DNA of 64,000 bases from Actinoplanes cyaneus (GCF_016862095.1 NZ_BOMH01000028.1:124001-188000); one strand, 5' to 3'; counted from the first letter of the stretch, positions 8,901 through 16,503 are shown. Numbers and translations are program-made. Notes: a model not told the origin generated them from the sequence alone.

Positions 8901-10251
8901 GGCCTCCGTAGGCGCCGTCCGGACCGTCGCCCTCGTCAGGACGGGCCCGCCGGTTGCGGCCGCGCGAGCGGCGACCGCTGTCGTCGTCGGCGCCCGGAAC
9001 AGGGCCGGTCTGGTACACGCTCGGCGGCACCGGGTCGTTCTGGTAGACGGCCGGCGGCACCGCATCCGCCGGGAATCCGCTGCCCGCGGGCGGGATCGGC
9101 CCGGTCTGGTACACGGCGGGCGGGATCGGCCCGGACTGCTGCGCGTCGACCCGCGCCGACGCGACATCCGTGCGGAACCGATCGCGGGCCGGAGCACCGG
9201 GCGACGTCGGCCGGACCGCGGGCGAGACCGGGCGCACCCCGGCGCCGGGGACCTCCGACGGGTTACCGGACCGCGGCACGGCCTGATGGGGGTAGCCAGG
9301 ACCGCCCTGCCCGGTGAGGTCCACCGGGCGGCCTCCGTCGGGCGGAACCGGAGCACCGGGCCCACTACGTCGCGGCGGCACCGGAGCCGAAGGCACCTGT
9401 CCGGGCGGCATCTGCCCGTGAACACCACGCTGACCGGGAGAAACCGGACCAGCCGCGCCCGGCACACCACGCTGACCCGGCGGCAGCTGCCCCGCCCGAC
9501 CAGGGATCTGCCCCGGCGGCAGCTGACCGGGGATCGGCTGCCCGGCGGGCACCGGCCCGCCACGCTGCCCGGGCGGCACCGCGCCCGGTGGCATCTGTCC
9601 CTGCGCCGGCCCGGGCTGCCCCGGCCCACCGGGAGCCTGACCACCACGCTGACCGGGAGCGATCGGCCGCCCGGGCGGAACCTGCCCCGCGCCGCCCGGC
9701 ACACCCGCCGCACCACCGTTGGGCCCACCCCGCCGGGCCGGCGGCGCCTGCCCAGGAACAGGCATTCCAGGACCAGGCATTCCGCGACCAGGCATTCCGG
9801 GGCCGGGCGCTCCGGGGCCGGGCGCTCCAGGACCGGGCGCACCGGGAACCGCCGCACCAGCGCCGGGCCCGGCGCCGGGCCGACCGGCCGCATACTCCCC
9901 GGAGCCCGCCTGCCATCCGGGCGCCGCGCCACCGGCGGCACCGCCGCCGGCCGGCTCGTCCGGGCCGAACCCGCCGCCGAAGACCGGCCCGTCATCGTCG
10001 GGCTTGTCGTCGGGCCCGGGCGCCATCCGGCCCGACTTGCTGGTCCGCGCCTCGCCGGGACTCGCGCCGGGCCCGATCGCGCCGCCCGACTGCTTCGCCG
10101 TGCGCAGGTCGTCGAGCCAGCCCGTCTCCTCACGCGGGAGCTCGACCGGCTCGGCCGGCTGCTCGGCGCGGCCACGTCCGAAGCGGCGGCCCTTCTTGCC
10201 GCCGCCCTGCCCGGCGTCGTCGTCGGGCCGTTCGGCACCGCGCGGTGTCAC
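5992..10251 (-). CDS. Giant Pro/Gly-rich repeat protein with one membrane helix
   Basis: This 1,419-residue protein is almost all low complexity. Residues 1-65 are charged (GKKGRRFGRGRAEQ, EETGWLDDL). A very long Pro/Gly/Ala/Gln region follows with two ordered repeat blocks: ten 13-residue units around SQGF (about residues 695-840) and a run of VPGTAS hexapeptides (about 1060-1115). One membrane helix lies near residues 1214-1235 (LITLSTLAAVVLLVLP). The C-terminal 180 residues are probably outside the cell and contain several cysteines (CFLECRF, DCPES, YTCFRR, GCAVD). The GTG start overlaps the rarA stop (GTGA), so translation is coupled. I do not recognise a catalytic domain; a cytoplasmic intrinsically disordered scaffold anchored in the membrane is an inference. 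Confidence 0.75.
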   Translation of the reverse strand: MTPRGAERPDDDAGQGGGKKGRRFGRGRAEQPAEPVELPREETGWLDDLRTAKQSGGAIGPGASPGEARTSKSGRMAPGPDDKPDDDGPVFGGGFGPDEPAGGGAAGGAAPGWQAGSGEYAAGRPGAGPGAGAAVPGAPGPGAPGPGAPGPGMPGRGMPGPGMPVPGQAPPARRGGPNGGAAGVPGGAGQVPPGRPIAPGQRGGQAPGGPGQPGPAQGQMPPGAVPPGQRGGPVPAGQPIPGQLPPGQIPGRAGQLPPGQRGVPGAAGPVSPGQRGVHGQMPPGQVPSAPVPPRRSGPGAPVPPDGGRPVDLTGQGGPGYPHQAVPRSGNPSEVPGAGVRPVSPAVRPTSPGAPARDRFRTDVASARVDAQQSGPIPPAVYQTGPIPPAGSGFPADAVPPAVYQNDPVPPSVYQTGPVPGADDDSGRRSRGRNRRARPDEGDGPDGAYGGRPTSGAPASHAAPEGFAGRGPQSVSGSPASHAAPEGPAHSRAGGPAGMRGGSARPTSGAHAQPEDRFGLPQDGPTGRRAAQGPREQGTGRHEAIDGPGVAGVPGQSGPAHGAPGQGVPGQGAPGQAAGGPAVPGPRRIGPGDGRPIRASAAVTPPVVPGRQGKRSPAMPGRAGAMAESASGVIQRPAQRPGNGQLQPDEDGFTTDRRTVDGGHTGAVVPGQAGPGRRGRGEPQGGPRRGPAPDQSMGNPEQSQGFPAGMGGPEQSQGFPAGMGHPDQSQGFRAGAGAPDQSQGFRAGAGAPDQSQGFRAGMGAPDQSQGFRAGMGAPDQSQGFRAGAGGPDQSQGFPAGAGGPDSSQGFPAGTGGPEPTSRGRRRRAVPEQSQGFPAGAGGPVSPAPGPRGGGPARGGASVAGAARVGAAGAAAVPGPSGPGTGSARVPGNGPNGPGVPGGPNGPGVPGGPNGPGGSGPGGPGGPHGPGRPGGPGPGRGAASVPVPGQGGPHDGEPGGPPRRGAAAVPGNGPETGAMPRRGAAAVPGNGPEPGAPGRGAASVPVPGKGEPDAAGPPRGAASVAVPGANRGTGSAVVPANGTGPARGAGTAAVPGNTGSAAVPGRGAGTASVPGTASVPGTASVPGTASVPGTASVPGTASVPGVASVPGTASVPARGNVQGQGSAPGRANAPGFGTDSGFGKPRRRTDGPDHGTGTIAVARTGAPKAGAGATPVRGNGNATPGEPGADEDAGAEGGLAELRQKLRTQRRLRLITLSTLAAVVLLVLPAFFGLRAISSDPVFASLNALDVPAWADQKPDDKGSGSRWCFLECRFRERTADSQRPFKETTEAYTKALTEAGWTPWKVADCPESPVKAEEGTYTCFRRDEFTLDLAVGLPGCAVDQVAADALPAAGSEAAEAGATGPEQCDASQGSTVSIKVRAAIADERGKTDRNPGPVGQTPDPVLNENDPLLSPTPQAS
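6913..7065 (-). repeat. 18-bp tandem repeats coding VPGTAS hexapeptides
   Basis: Roughly eight in-frame copies of an 18-bp unit encode VPGTAS or close variants in the giant protein. The units are separated by synonymous changes rather than being exact copies, so they are older than a recent slippage event or are under selection at protein level. Confidence 0.85.
7742..8165 (-). repeat. 39-bp tandem repeats coding SQGF units
   Basis: Ten copies of a 13-residue unit of the form PDQSQGFRAGMGA (variants PEQ, PAG, GAG, GTG) are encoded in the giant protein. One copy is separated from the others by a basic insert (TSRGRRRR). The central copies are nearly identical in DNA, suggesting recent expansion. 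Confidence 0.9.
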
Positions 10252-11984
10252 GGCTGTTCCTTCCCGGCGGCGTCGCCGCTCTCGTCTGACCGTTTCTCGT
10301 CACTGCCGGGCCCTGGCCCGGCCGCTGCCGATCCCGGCGGGTCCGCCGCCCTGCCCGGCTCGGTTGTGTCCAACGCGTCACCTGCCGGAACTGCCGCCGC
10401 CGAAGCATCCGCCGGGGCCGGGACCACCCTGCCCGGCGCACCGGCGGTGGCAGATTCACCCGCGCCGGGGACACCCGCGGCGGGAGCGCCCGGGACCGGG
10501 GCACCGGCGTCGGGAGCGCCCGCAACGGAGGCCGCCGACGACTGTGACGCATCCGGGGCCGGAGCACCACCCGCCGCGCGGTCGGCACTCCCCGCCGAAG
10601 CGGCACGAGGCGCGAGGCCCCGCACGATCCGGCGCAGGCGCGGCACCCGCTCGCCGACAGCGCGCTCGGCCCCGTGTTCAGTCGGCCGATAGTAGTCGGT
10701 GCCGACGAGATCATCCGGAACGTACTGCTGGCGCACGACGCCCTTGGGGTCGTCGTGCGGGTAGCGATAACCGCGGCCGTGACCGAGGCCACGGGCGCCG
10801 GAGTAGTGCGCGTCGCGCAGGTGCGTCGGGACCGCCCCGCCGCGGCCGGCCCGGACGTCGGCCATCGCCGCGCCGATCGCCGTGGTCACACTGTTGGACT
10901 TGGGGGCGGTGGCCATGTGCACGACCGCCTGGGCCAGGTTGAGCTGGGCCTCGGGCATGCCGATGAGCTGCACCGCCTGGGCCGCCGCGGTGGCCACGAG
11001 CAGCGCCTGCGGGTCGGCCATGCCGACGTCCTCACTCGCGAAGATCACGATGCGCCGGGCGATGAACCGCGGGTCCTCGCCGGCCACGATCATGCGGGCC
11101 AGCCAGTGCAGGGCCGCGTCGGGGTCGCTGCCGCGCATGCTCTTGATGAACGCGCTGATGATGTCGTAGTGCGCGTCACCGTCCCGGTCGTAGCGCACCG
11201 CCGCCACGTCGACCGCCCGCTCGGCGGTGGCCAGGTCGATCTCCTTGGCGCCCTGCGCGATCGCGGAACCGGCGGCGGCCTCCAGCGCCGTCAACGCCTT
11301 GCGGACGTCGCCGCCGGCCAGACGTACCACATGGTCCTCTGCCTCGCCGGTGAGCGTGACCGCGCCGCCGAGACCGCGCTGGTCGGTGATCGCGCGCCGG
11401 ATCAGGGCGCGCACATCGCTCTCCTCCAGCGCCTGCAGGGTCAGCAGGACGCAGCGGGACAGCAGGGGGGAGATCACCGAGAAGTACGGATTCTCGGTCG
11501 TCGCCGCGAGCAGCGTGACAGTCCTGTCCTCGACCGCGGCGAGCAGCGAGTCCTGCTGGGTCTTGCTGAAGCGGTGGACCTCGTCGATGAAGAGCACGGT
11601 CGGCGGCCCGCCGCGGCGCCGATCGTTACGTGCCGTGTCGATCACCGCACGCACGTCCTTGACGCCGGCGGTCAGCGCGGACATCGCCACGAACTTCCGG
11701 TCGGTGGCGTGCGCGACCAGGTGCGCGATCGTGGTCTTGCCGGTGCCCGGAGGACCCCAGAGGATCACCGACATCGGGCTGGAACCGGTCACCAGCTGCC
11801 GCAACGGCGCACCGGGGGCGAGCAGGTGCTGCTGCCCGACCAGCTCGTCGATGGTCGCCGGGCGCATCCGGACGGGAAGGGGCGCATCGGCCGCGGGAGC
11901 ACCGAAACCGGCAGCCTGAGCCGTCGCCGCGGGAGGCGGCGGCAGGTCCGGTTGCGCGAGGGAGAAGAGCCCGTCCGTGTCCAT
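10248..11984 (-). CDS. rarA: Replication-associated recombination protein A (RarA/MgsA) with long disordered tail
   Basis: This is an AAA+ ATPase of the RarA/MgsA/WRNIP1 family that acts at stalled replication forks. Walker A GPPGTGKTT is at residues 77-85, Walker B LFIDEVHRF near 131-139, sensor motif TTENPYF near 165, and the RarA C-terminal tetramerisation region includes FASEDVG and KSNSVTTAI. I chose the ATG at 11984 (MDTDGLFSLAQ); the open frame reaches further upstream without family similarity. After about residue 470 an unusual 110-residue Ala/Pro/Gly-rich tail follows, similar in composition to the next gene. Its stop overlaps the GTG of the giant repeat protein. Confidence 0.94.
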   Translation of the reverse strand: MDTDGLFSLAQPDLPPPPAATAQAAGFGAPAADAPLPVRMRPATIDELVGQQHLLAPGAPLRQLVTGSSPMSVILWGPPGTGKTTIAHLVAHATDRKFVAMSALTAGVKDVRAVIDTARNDRRRGGPPTVLFIDEVHRFSKTQQDSLLAAVEDRTVTLLAATTENPYFSVISPLLSRCVLLTLQALEESDVRALIRRAITDQRGLGGAVTLTGEAEDHVVRLAGGDVRKALTALEAAAGSAIAQGAKEIDLATAERAVDVAAVRYDRDGDAHYDIISAFIKSMRGSDPDAALHWLARMIVAGEDPRFIARRIVIFASEDVGMADPQALLVATAAAQAVQLIGMPEAQLNLAQAVVHMATAPKSNSVTTAIGAAMADVRAGRGGAVPTHLRDAHYSGARGLGHGRGYRYPHDDPKGVVRQQYVPDDLVGTDYYRPTEHGAERAVGERVPRLRRIVRGLAPRAASAGSADRAAGGAPAPDASQSSAASVAGAPDAGAPVPGAPAAGVPGAGESATAGAPGRVVPAPADASAAAVPAGDALDTTEPGRAADPPGSAAAGPGPGSDEKRSDESGDAAGKEQP

Positions 11985-12038
11985 CGCAACCGACAGTACC
12001 GGCCCCGGAAGGCCGATCCGAAATGCGATCTCACCGCC

Positions 12039-12047
12039 TGTGGACAA
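12039..12047 (-). promoter_or_regulatory. Candidate DnaA box upstream of rarA
   Basis: TTGTCCACA on the minus strand matches the DnaA box form common in high-GC actinobacteria. It lies 55 bases upstream of the rarA ATG. A single 9-mer can occur by chance, so this is only suggestive of DnaA control. Confidence 0.35.
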
Positions 12048-12113
12048 GCTCCCGGCCCGCGTCCACACCGCTACGGAGCGTGTGTGCGCGGGCCGGAGAG
12101 AGAGCGTGTCGAA

Positions 12114-12329
12114 TCAGCCGCGGCCGGGGCGACGGCCGTAGAACCGGCGACCGGTGCCCGTGCCGGAACGCGGGCCGCTGCCGACGCCGGCCAGATAGAG
12201 AGCGATCAGCAGGAAGCCGAGCGAGGCCATGGTCGGGAAGTTGATCAGGTCGTGCGCGCCGAAGTCGGTGTTGAACAGGTCGGAGAGCAGGTAGATACCG
12301 AAAACGACAGCAGCCGCGATAGCGAGCAT
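12114..12329 (-). CDS. Small two-helix membrane protein
   Basis: This 71-residue protein has two hydrophobic helices (about residues 2-19 and 28-48) with an acidic loop between (DLFNTDFGAHD) and an Arg/Gly-rich tail (GRRFYGRRPGRG). The ATG at 12329 shares one base with the stop of the MFS gene (TGATG) and has GGAGGA upstream, so it is translated with the transporter. I do not recognise the family. A role as a partner or stabiliser of the MFS protein is possible from context alone. Confidence 0.75.
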   Translation of the reverse strand: MLAIAAAVVFGIYLLSDLFNTDFGAHDLINFPTMASLGFLLIALYLAGVGSGPRSGTGTGRRFYGRRPGRG

Positions 12330-13603
12330 CAGGTTCCTCCGGGGGTGAGAGCCGATGCTGGAGTGGTACCCGTGTCGATGGGTTCGGCAAACTTGGGTTT
12401 CACCAGATAGAGCGGGGCGGCCAGCGCCAGCACCACGGCGCCGGCCACGATCGCGGCACTGACACTCACGCTCTGCGCGAAGGAGGTCAGCACGATCGCG
12501 CCGATCGCGAACCCGGGCTGGCCCACCATCGAGTTGAGCGAGAGCAGACTCGTCCGGTACTCCCCCTCGGCCTGCCGGTGCAGCAGTCCGGCGTGGACCG
12601 GATTGGCCGCGCCGTGCACCGCGTACGTCAGAAGGAAGCCGGTGATGACACCGGCCGGGCCGGCCAGCAGCCCCATGGCGACGATGGTCAGCCCCTGCAG
12701 GATGCGCAGGGCGAACCCGGTCCAGGCCGGGCCGGCGCGGCGGACCAGCAACGGGATCAGCGCCGCGCCGGCCGCCGAGGCCGCCCAGCCGGCCGAACTG
12801 ACCGGGCCCATCAGCGCGGCCGCGGCCGCGTCGCTGCCGACCACCTCGCTGAGCCGGACCGGCATCAGCTTCTCGAAGGTGACCATGCCGAAGCTCCACA
12901 GCAGCTCCACCGAGATCAGCGCGAGAACCACCCGGGAGCGGCGGGCCAGGCGCAGCGCGGAGCCGATCGCCACCGGCACGCCGCGCACCGAGGCGACCCA
13001 GGCCGTCAGGCCGCGGGCGGGGCGTTCCTCGCGCATCAGCGTCGCCACCGCCAGGGTGCTCAGCATGCTCAGGCCGAGCGCCACCACCAGCGGCACGGTC
13101 AGCGCGCTCAGCGACCCGATTGGGCCGAGCCAGATCAGACCACCGCTGAGCAGGGCGCCGGCCGCGATGGCGAGGCTGAGCGCGACCGAGCCGTGGCTCA
13201 GCCCGGTCTCGATGTCGGCCTTCTCGTCAGCGGCGAGGGACTCGTCGACGAACCAGGAGTCGAGCGGGCCGCTGTCCAGCGCGCGGAAGATGCCCTGCAG
13301 GAACCAGGCCACCGCGAAGAGCGTGACCGTGTCGGCGACCGTCATCACGGTCAGCGAGACCAGGTTGACCACGCCGGCGATCAGCAGCACCGGCCGGCGG
13401 CCCAGCGCGTCGGCGAGACCACCGGTCGGCAACTCCAGGAGCAGCACGGTGATGCCCTGAACCGCGGCGGTCACCCCGGCCTGCGCGATCGTCAGCCCGC
13501 GATCCAGCGGCAGCAGCGTGATCAACGGGACGGTGAGGCCCACCGGCAGCCACCGGAGGACGATCAAGAGCAGAAACCTGAGCCTGATTTCCCGTACGGC
13601 CAT
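12329..13603 (-). CDS. MFS transporter
   Basis: This is a 424-residue major facilitator protein with about twelve hydrophobic helices. The loop 2-3 signature is recognisable (GGLADALGRRPVLL), as is the early LELPTGG segment found in drug-type MFS exporters. The ATG at 13603 lies two bases after the ArsR gene stop with GGAGG in front, so the two form an operon with the small membrane protein behind. Being controlled by an ArsR-type repressor suggests export of a compound that the repressor senses. The substrate cannot be read from the sequence. Confidence 0.88.
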   Translation of the reverse strand: MAVREIRLRFLLLIVLRWLPVGLTVPLITLLPLDRGLTIAQAGVTAAVQGITVLLLELPTGGLADALGRRPVLLIAGVVNLVSLTVMTVADTVTLFAVAWFLQGIFRALDSGPLDSWFVDESLAADEKADIETGLSHGSVALSLAIAAGALLSGGLIWLGPIGSLSALTVPLVVALGLSMLSTLAVATLMREERPARGLTAWVASVRGVPVAIGSALRLARRSRVVLALISVELLWSFGMVTFEKLMPVRLSEVVGSDAAAAALMGPVSSAGWAASAAGAALIPLLVRRAGPAWTGFALRILQGLTIVAMGLLAGPAGVITGFLLTYAVHGAANPVHAGLLHRQAEGEYRTSLLSLNSMVGQPGFAIGAIVLTSFAQSVSVSAAIVAGAVVLALAAPLYLVKPKFAEPIDTGTTPASALTPGGT

Positions 13604-13605
13604 GA

Positions 13606-14199
13606 TCACGCCTCCTCGTCCGGTCCTTCGCCGATCCGCGGCAGGCCGGCCACGTACAGCACGACGGGACGCGCGTCCGGGCCGGGCTCGTCCTGGCCGA
13701 GCCGCCGGTAGCGGTCGATCACGCCCTCGATCTCCCGCAGCAGCGCCTCGGTCTGCGCCGAGCCCAGCCGGAGCATGTAGTCGGAGATCTCGGCGGTCTC
13801 CTGCCAGACCACGGGCTCGTCCGGCAGCGCGCGGCGCCAGTTCTGCGCCAGCTCGGCGAAACGGCTGACCTGGAACGCCTCCAGCCACTCGGCGGCAGCC
13901 GTGGCCTCCGGGTCACCCTCGTAGTAGCTGCGCCGGAAGCTCGACATGTCGTGCGCGGCCCGCCACCACCGCTGCCGGCCGGAGCCGGGCCGTTCCTGTT
14001 CGACGACGAGCCCGACCTCGGCGAGCTGACGCAGGTGATAGCTGGTCGCGCCGGTGTTCGTGCCCAGGTCGGCGGCGAGCGTGGTCGCCGTCGCCGGGCC
14101 GCCGGACCGCAGCCGGCCGAGCAGTCGCAGCCGCAGGGGCTGCGCGAGGGCCCGGATCTGCGGACCGCTGAGATGCACCTGTGTGAGTTCGTCGGCCAT
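13606..14199 (-). CDS. ArsR-family winged-helix regulator
   Basis: The 197-residue protein has an N-terminal winged helix typical of ArsR/helix-turn-helix 20 proteins (IRALAQPLRLRLLGRL, then NTGATSYHLRQLAEVGLV as recognition helix). The C-terminal half (residues 90-197) is helical and has no CXC metal site, so it is more likely a small-molecule or lipid sensor than an arsenic sensor. The ATG at 14199 is chosen on family fit; an ATG at 14220 is in frame but lies inside the operator. It probably represses itself and the MFS transporter from the repeats at 14204-14246. Confidence 0.87.
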   Translation of the reverse strand: MADELTQVHLSGPQIRALAQPLRLRLLGRLRSGGPATATTLAADLGTNTGATSYHLRQLAEVGLVVEQERPGSGRQRWWRAAHDMSSFRRSYYEGDPEATAAAEWLEAFQVSRFAELAQNWRRALPDEPVVWQETAEISDYMLRLGSAQTEALLREIEGVIDRYRRLGQDEPGPDARPVVLYVAGLPRIGEGPDEEA

Positions 14200-14203
14200 G
14201 GAT

Positions 14204-14246
14204 CCACAATAACTGTGCACAAGGATTGTGCATAGCTATTGTGCAT
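14204..14246. promoter_or_regulatory. Operator-like repeat cluster between arsR-type gene and divergent gene
   Basis: A perfect inverted repeat TGCACAA-GGA-TTGTGCA occupies 14216-14232. ATTGTGCAT occurs as direct repeats at 14225-14233 and 14238-14246, and CCACAAT at 14204-14210 is a further inverted half site. The cluster sits immediately upstream of the ArsR-type ATG and 79 bases before the divergent gene, as expected for an autoregulatory operator. Confidence 0.7.
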
Positions 14247-14324
14247 GATCGGCATGGACGTGACCTGAGCTGCGGCTTCATCTCGGTTGACATGAATCGA
14301 GGTTCAAGTAGCAGGCTCGTGAGC

Positions 14325-15470
14325 ATGGGAAACGACACGCTTGACGAAGCGCTGCTCCGCCTCCACGACACCGGACCGGAGTTCGACGGATGGCTCTCCA
14401 ACCACGCGCCGATGGCCACCGAGGCGCTCATCCACAACGGGCACGCGGACGACGTGCACCGGTGGATCGACCGCTACCTGGAACGCCTCGAGGAACGGCC
14501 GCGCGGCATCTCCCCGATCCTCGCGGACAGTTGGCGGGAACCGCTCGGGGACTTCGGCCGTACCGGGGACTGGCTGATCTTCTTCGATCGTGAGGCACGC
14601 ACCGCGCCGTGGCGCGACGTGCTCGCGACCTGGTGGCCGCGGCTGCTGCCCGGCATCGCCGCCGGCGCGACGCACGGGGTGATCCGGGTCGGTCACGCCG
14701 TCCGGGCGCTGCTGGAGCGGGAAACCCCGGAACGGGTCGCCGAGCTGGGCCAGGGCCTGGCCTACTGGGCGGCGCGCTGGCAGCCGCTCGTGCCGGCCGG
14801 GCGCGGCCCCTATCGCAGCACCGACCCGAGAAGCGCGCTCGACGCCGTGCCGCGCGTCCCCGATCAGCGCTTCGGGATCCGCAGCAGGCTCGCCCAGCTG
14901 GCCGAACTGCCCGCCTGGCCGGCCGCGGCCGGATCCGTGCCCGGGGCCGGGGCGGACACCGACCGGCTGCGCGAGATCGTGGGGGCGGCCGTCCGCCGGC
15001 ACCTGTCCTACGGATACGGGAACCCCGTGATGATGGTCCACGCTGCCACCGCGCCGGCCGCGGTGCTGAGGGTGCTGCCGGCGCTGCCGTCCTCGCTGGT
15101 GGCTCCGAGTCTCGCCGCGGGCTGGGCCGCGGCGGCGGCGGTGACCGCGGCCTACTCGCCGGCCGAACCCGAGCCGCCATGCTCCGAGGTCGGCCAGGGG
15201 AACTCCGCCGGCCCTGTTCAGGGCCCCGCCCCCGCCCCCGCCTCCACCACCGAATCGGCCCTGTCGTCCCGGGTCGACGTCGCCACGCTCCCCGGCCCGG
15301 CCGAGCCTGCGCCACTCGACGCCGCCGAGGTCTTCGACCGCGCTGTGAACTCGGGCGACGCTCACGCCATCAAGTTCGCCGACGCCGCCGTCGAGGCATG
15401 GCACGCCGGCGGCGACCCGGTCCTGCTGCGCGCCGCCGTACACGCCACCGACCTGATCGGCCCAGCCTGA
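14325..15470 (+). CDS. Questin oxidase-like protein (DUF4243)
   Basis: The 381-residue protein matches the questin oxidase-like family: the N-terminal FDGWLSNHAPMATEAL, the segment GATHGVIRVGHAVRAL and the later YGNPVMMVHAATAPAA are characteristic, with histidines conserved in each block. The fungal founding member opens an anthraquinone ring; bacterial members have no proven substrate. A Pro/Ala-rich linker lies at about residues 275-320 before the end domain. The ATG at 14325 is chosen with a GTG two codons earlier as alternative. The gene is divergent from the ArsR-MFS operon across a shared operator region, so it may be regulated by the same repressor. Confidence 0.8.
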   Translation: MGNDTLDEALLRLHDTGPEFDGWLSNHAPMATEALIHNGHADDVHRWIDRYLERLEERPRGISPILADSWREPLGDFGRTGDWLIFFDREARTAPWRDVLATWWPRLLPGIAAGATHGVIRVGHAVRALLERETPERVAELGQGLAYWAARWQPLVPAGRGPYRSTDPRSALDAVPRVPDQRFGIRSRLAQLAELPAWPAAAGSVPGAGADTDRLREIVGAAVRRHLSYGYGNPVMMVHAATAPAAVLRVLPALPSSLVAPSLAAGWAAAAAVTAAYSPAEPEPPCSEVGQGNSAGPVQGPAPAPASTTESALSSRVDVATLPGPAEPAPLDAAEVFDRAVNSGDAHAIKFADAAVEAWHAGGDPVLLRAAVHATDLIGPA

Positions 15471-15507
15471 CGTCTGCGAGCCGAGCGCCGACCCACCGAG
15501 CGTCCCG

Positions 15508-15685
15508 GCTGGCACTCACGGTCGAGAACCAGCCCAGCCACAACCATCACCGCCAGCCGACCACGCTCAGCTGGCACTCACGGTCGGAAACCGGCCCGGA
15601 CACAACCATCACCACCAGCCGACCACACTCAGCTGGCACTCACGGTCCAAATCCAGCCCGACCCACCACCACCATCCCCACCAGC
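15508..15685. repeat. 62-bp tandem repeat array (three copies)
   Basis: Copies begin at 15508, 15570 and 15632, exactly 62 bases apart. Each starts GCTGGCACTCACGGTC and ends CCAGC after 50 bases (54 in the third), with 12-base spacers. A degenerate fourth start is at 15698. The 5 prime arm is the same as in the arrays at 40239 and 41357 but the 3 prime arm has diverged. Apart from this array and the terminator at 15918, I see nothing in the 485-base gap 15471-15955. Confidence 0.9.
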
Positions 15686-15917
15686 CGGGCGTGGACAGCT
15701 GGTGCGGGCGGCAAAAGGCCGGCGGACTTGCATGGACTACGAGCCACCTCGAACGCCGGCCACCGGCCAGGTGCCACATGCCACGTGCCGGCGGCGTGCG
15801 GCGTGCGGCGTGTCACGGAGCTTTCGCGCCTCTCGAACTGCTGCGGCTGACCGCCCGCCGCTTGAGTCGCGGGCCACCGGACGGTGGGTGCTCACGACGT
15901 ACGGGAAAAGGAAGAAT

Positions 15918-15952
15918 GAGCCGCGCGGACCCGGCGCCGAACCGCGCGGCTC
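15918..15952 (-). terminator. Terminator after GyrI-like gene
   Basis: A perfect 11-bp stem (GAGCCGCGCGG with CCGCGCGGCTC) with a 13-base loop lies directly after the minus-strand stop at 15956. On the minus strand it is followed by the pyrimidine run TTCTTCCTTTTCCC, as in intrinsic terminators. Confidence 0.8.
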
Positions 15953-15955
15953 GCA

Positions 15956-16444
15956 TCAGTCGGCGAGTTTGAAGAGGAGCACCGTCTCCCACTTGTGCAT
16001 GTCGGGCTGCTCGACCGGGTTGGTCATCATGATCTCGAGGCGCGCGTTCCACCGCTCCCCGGTCGGGGTCGGTGTCATGTCCCAGGTCAGCCCGTTGCGC
16101 TGCCCCCAGTCCAGGAGTCGCGCGGTGATTCCCATCAGTTGGTCGGGGTGGCCGACGTGGCTGACGGTCGCATATCGGCCGGCGGGGAGGGTGTCCATGA
16201 AGTCCGGCGGCTCGACCGGGGCACGGCCGGCGACGGGGATGCCTGCCTCGACGACCATCTCCGCCGCCATGTCGATCATGCGGTAGCGGAAGAACGGCGC
16301 GCCGGTGATCTGGATGCCCCGCTCACCGAGGCCGGAGAACATGGTGGGCAGGTGGTCGGCGACGCGCGCGAACTCGGTCATGCTGATCGATTCGCGGCGC
16401 CCGACGTACAGCTGCTCGGCGCATTGGACGATGGTCGGCTCCAC
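15956..16444 (-). CDS. GyrI-like / effector-binding domain protein
   Basis: This 162-residue protein consists of a GyrI-like (AraC effector-binding, SOUL-related) fold and nothing else: an EPTIVQCAEQLYVGRRESI start, central GIQITGAPFFRY, and C-terminal GLTWDMTPTPTGERWNARLEI. Such stand-alone domains bind hydrophobic small molecules and include cyclopropanoid hydrolases and DNA gyrase inhibitors. No DNA-binding domain is present. The start is uncertain: GTG at 16444 fits the domain edge, but GTG codons at 16459 and 16480 are in frame and none has a strong ribosome site. Confidence 0.75.
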   Translation of the reverse strand: MEPTIVQCAEQLYVGRRESISMTEFARVADHLPTMFSGLGERGIQITGAPFFRYRMIDMAAEMVVEAGIPVAGRAPVEPPDFMDTLPAGRYATVSHVGHPDQLMGITARLLDWGQRNGLTWDMTPTPTGERWNARLEIMMTNPVEQPDMHKWETVLLFKLAD

Positions 16445-16503
16445 GCGAACCAGTCTCACAGGATCGACGGTCCCGCGCACGCCCGGTGACGACCCCTGTG
16501 GAT

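Noticed and set aside
6796..10692. Long plus-strand open frame opposite the giant repeat protein
   Set aside because: An antisense reading of the repeat-rich gene. The minus frame has a start coupled to rarA, a membrane helix and a sensible C-terminus; the plus frame has none of these.
12329..14246. Arsenic resistance locus
   Set aside because: The ArsR-type protein lacks a metal-binding CXC motif and the transporter is a drug-type MFS, not ArsB or Acr3.
14325..15470. Natural product biosynthetic cluster around the questin-oxidase-like gene
   Set aside because: No PKS, NRPS, terpene or tailoring genes are adjacent; one DUF4243 gene with an exporter is not enough.
15508..15685. CRISPR array
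   Set aside because: The conserved unit is 50 bases with a fixed 12-base spacer, spacers within an array are near identical, and no cas genes are in the window.
15691..15972. Possible small gene in the gap after the questin-oxidase-like gene
   Set aside because: No ribosome site, arginine-rich shadow-like composition, and it overlaps the repeat array and the terminator.
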